In this document: one piece after another, positions 62,206-64,000 of the stretch
How positions within the stretch are numbered: the first letter of the stretch is position 1
Layout of the letters: every line of letters starts with the position of its first letter
Origin: Nothopassalora personata
Lineage: Eukaryota; Ascomycota; Dothideomycetes; Mycosphaerellales; Mycosphaerellaceae
Assembly: GCA_033816765.1 (NCBI GenBank)
Contig: CM066292.1
Coordinates: 3,162,001-3,226,000, forward strand
Length of the DNA: 64,000 bases
Reading direction: 5' to 3'
Translations under genes and position numbers: made by a program
Notes under the pieces: generated by a model
The model's database searches: none
What the model was told of the DNA's origin: nothing
Seen by the model: the letters and a program-made list of their open reading frames with translations, nothing else

Positions 62206-63183
62206 ATGGCTCCCTCAACCGGCACCCTTCCGCCTCACGAAGCAGCCCAAGCGGTCCTGCAAACTGGCCTGGTCCACCTCTCCGAACCTCTAATCGTAAC
62301 CTTCACCCAAAACCTCTATGGCGCCATGTGCCTATCTTCAGGCGGCCTCTTCTCTATCCTCGTCGGCGCAGGTTTTGCTGGCTTTGCCTCGGAAAAACAA
62401 CCCTGGAGTACAGCGTCTCCTGCAGGGTTTCGCGTTCCCGTTCGGGATCGTGTTGACCTATGTATGCATACCTTGTGGAGACTTTGACTCGACGTGGACA
62501 CGCAGTCTTTCAGTATAGCTAACATCTATCTAGACAATCGGCGCGGAACTCTTCACCGGCTATCCAATGTGGCTCACCATGGCAGCTCTGGAACGTAAAG
62601 GAGGACCTCGACAGTACATCTACGGTGCCGCCACATCCTGGATTGGAAATCTACTGGGTGCGCTGCTGTTCAGCTCGTTGTTTACGCATGCTACGCAGGC
62701 CATCAGCGAAGATCCCTGGAAAAGCGGGATTGTTACGCAGATTACCGAGGATATTGTCGATTTGCCCTGGCATGTTATCTTCCTCAGGAGTTTTGGGTGT
62801 GGGTGGTTGGTTACGATTGCTATGTTCTTGGGCACGCAGAATCAGGATGGGATTAGTAAGGCGATATGTCTGCATTTTCCGTTTATGATTAGTGCGACGG
62901 CGAGGTTTCCGCACACGGTTGAGTATATGTGAGTGACGGGACGGTATGACGTGAAGAGCGACCGCTGACTATGATGAACAGGTACCTTGCAAGCACGGGT
63001 ATGATGCTCGGTGCACCGTTAAGTATTGGTGGGTTCTTTTGGAAGTGCTTGCTGCCGATTACGCTTGGTAACATTGTTGGTGGTGGACTTTTCACAGGCG
63101 GATACCTGTGGTGGACGCACATCTGTGGGCAGAAGAGGGAGTATGAGGGAGCTGATGGCAATCTGCTGGATGATCACGAGTAG
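62206..63183 (+). pseudogene. Formate/nitrite transporter (FNT) family gene with a 1-nt frameshift, about 283 aa if intact
   Basis: Exons 62206-62461, 62534-62928 and 62982-63183, with introns of 72 nt (GTATGC..TCTAG) and 53 nt (GTGAGT..GAACAG). The FNT channel sequence is clear: SEPLIVTFTQNLYGAMCLSS, LQGFAFPFGIVL, TIGAELFTGYPMW, ASTGMMLGAPLSIGGFFWKC, LPITLGNIVGGGLFTGGYLW. Between the first two blocks the frame shifts by one. The A5 run at 62393-62397 has one A too many, and with A4 the whole gene (852 nt) is open. FNT proteins are pentameric channels for formate or nitrite with six helices per chain. Everything else is intact, so this is either a very recent inactivation or a base-calling error. 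Confidence 0.85.
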
Positions 63184-64000
63184 GCACCGTGGACCTGGAT
63201 GTGTTCCTTCGAACCAACTGAACAAGTACCCTTCGAATACAGGAAAGCTACCCAAAGCCCTAAGAGAGTACAAACAACAACGCCCACGTTGGGACCATTA
63301 GATCAAGAAACGGAAGAAACTGTTTCCCCAGCATCAATGCTCATCTCACCAGAACCCTCCAGGTTTGGCATCGCCCCAGTACCGGGACGTATTGGGCCTG
63401 TGCATCCCCATGAACTGCCTGCGCCAGTTGCCATGAAACACTTGGCCGCCCATACCATCCCAGCCGTCATTGAAGCCGAAGTACACGGCAGGATTAGCGC
63501 AATGTTTGGGCCCGTACTGGCTATACACACCCATGTGGAAGTTACGGTCCATGACTAGCTACCATTGTAGCTGGGACCTCCGCGGTAGACGCCGGGGCGA
63601 TTCATGGGTTTGTCAGTGCGGCGGGCTCGGGTTATAGAAGATTGAGACTGCGTGGAAGTTTTCGAAGAGCTTGCTGGCGGGGGCAGTGGTCTGGTGAGGC
63701 AAAGAATCAACGAAGTCTGGGTTTGCTTAAGGTATCTGTACAATCACAGTATTGACACCCCGCAACATACGATAGATACGAAAAAAACCAAAGCTCCTTC
63801 TCGACATCTTCACCGAAACCCTGCCGGATTCAACGTTCCATAAGCTTTGATGTCCGACCTTTGCATTCCCAGCCAATATTTTCTTGGCATATTACGATAG
63901 AGATACGGACTGCTTGGAACTTCCCATATGCATCCATATCTGAGACGTGCTGACGGAGCACCATGCTAGCTGGGGCCGTATCGGTGGTTGAGGGCACTGT
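63184..64000. other. Right-end flank
   Basis: Apart from the small candidate below, no gene supported. The window ends in what may be the flank of a further gene. Confidence 0.4.
63346..63552 (-). CDS. Small Gly/Trp/His-rich hypothetical protein, 68 aa or more
   Basis: ATG-started frame MDRNFHMGVYSQYGPKHCA, then YFGFNDGWDGMGGQVFHGN and RYWGDAKPGGFW to a stop. The unusual aromatic/Gly-rich composition looks like protein rather than chance. A second minus frame just upstream (MNRPGVYRGGPSYNGS) has the same style and may be an upstream exon. No family recognised. Confidence 0.35.
   Translation of the reverse strand: MDRNFHMGVYSQYGPKHCANPAVYFGFNDGWDGMGGQVFHGNWRRQFMGMHRPNTSRYWGDAKPGGFW

Overview
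The window is nuclear DNA of a filamentous ascomycete, most likely a Dothideomycete of the Mycosphaerellaceae type (the class is inferred, not proven). Three things point this way. The genes are compact and have few introns; those introns are about 43-90 nt, with GT..AG ends and CTAAC/CTGAC-like branch sites. There are fungus-specific genes (RIX1, YPP1, MMM1, HEM1 with a long presequence). Repeat remains carry the mark of RIP (repeat-induced point mutation): CA/TG nearly absent, TA in excess. Many start sites and frames only make sense after splicing, so the exon coordinates in the entries were worked out by hand from splice signals and frame continuity.

Layout. 1-1640: RIP-destroyed Gypsy-type gag relic. 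2088-4638: a protein kinase-like gene and its 5'-truncated paralogue. 5094-11522: xylose reductase-type aldo-keto reductase, acyl-protein thioesterase-like hydrolase, a zinc-binding nuclear-type protein, a Rossmann-fold protein and two neighbouring Myb-like proteins. 12180-15110: gene-poor stretch with AT-rich islands, a kinase relic and a secreted, probably GPI-anchored protein. 15226-19100: enoyl-CoA hydratase, dead GMC oxidoreductase, F-box-like gene with decayed tail. 19281-25969: dense housekeeping block (mitochondrial bL27, AP-1 mu, APC/C subunit Cdc16/Cut9, splicing factor Yju2). 26400-34644: AT-rich island, SDR, D-aminoacylase-type amidohydrolase, HEM1, small membrane protein. 34781-49079: second dense block (RIX1, YPP1, GMC oxidoreductase, RPT2, UBC1, GIY-YIG/T5orf172 protein). 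49080-54079: gene-poor, with one or two small hypothetical genes. 54080-56475: MMM1 and a small cysteine-rich secreted protein. 57104-59094: truncated Copia-type element with 55-bp terminal direct repeats. 59964-64000: uncertain gene, zinc-knuckle protein, and a formate/nitrite transporter broken by one extra A.

Functional links. Four conserved gene pairs are divergent and share short promoters: bL27m/AP-1 mu, CDC16/YJU2, RIX1/YPP1 and RPT2/UBC1. The last pair couples a proteasome ATPase to an E2 enzyme. HEM1 carries two Cys-Pro heme-regulatory motifs. The housekeeping blocks are separated by gene-poor, repeat-derived stretches that hold the pseudogenes and the candidate secreted proteins.

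The observations I rate highest are the Copia-type element (very short terminal repeats directly next to a half-tRNA-iMet-like primer site), two long open frames running on in frame after the TAG stops of UBC1 and CDC16, and the single-base break in the transporter. I found no CRISPR array, tRNA or rRNA gene and no biosynthetic cluster. I did not see a clearly new multi-gene system.
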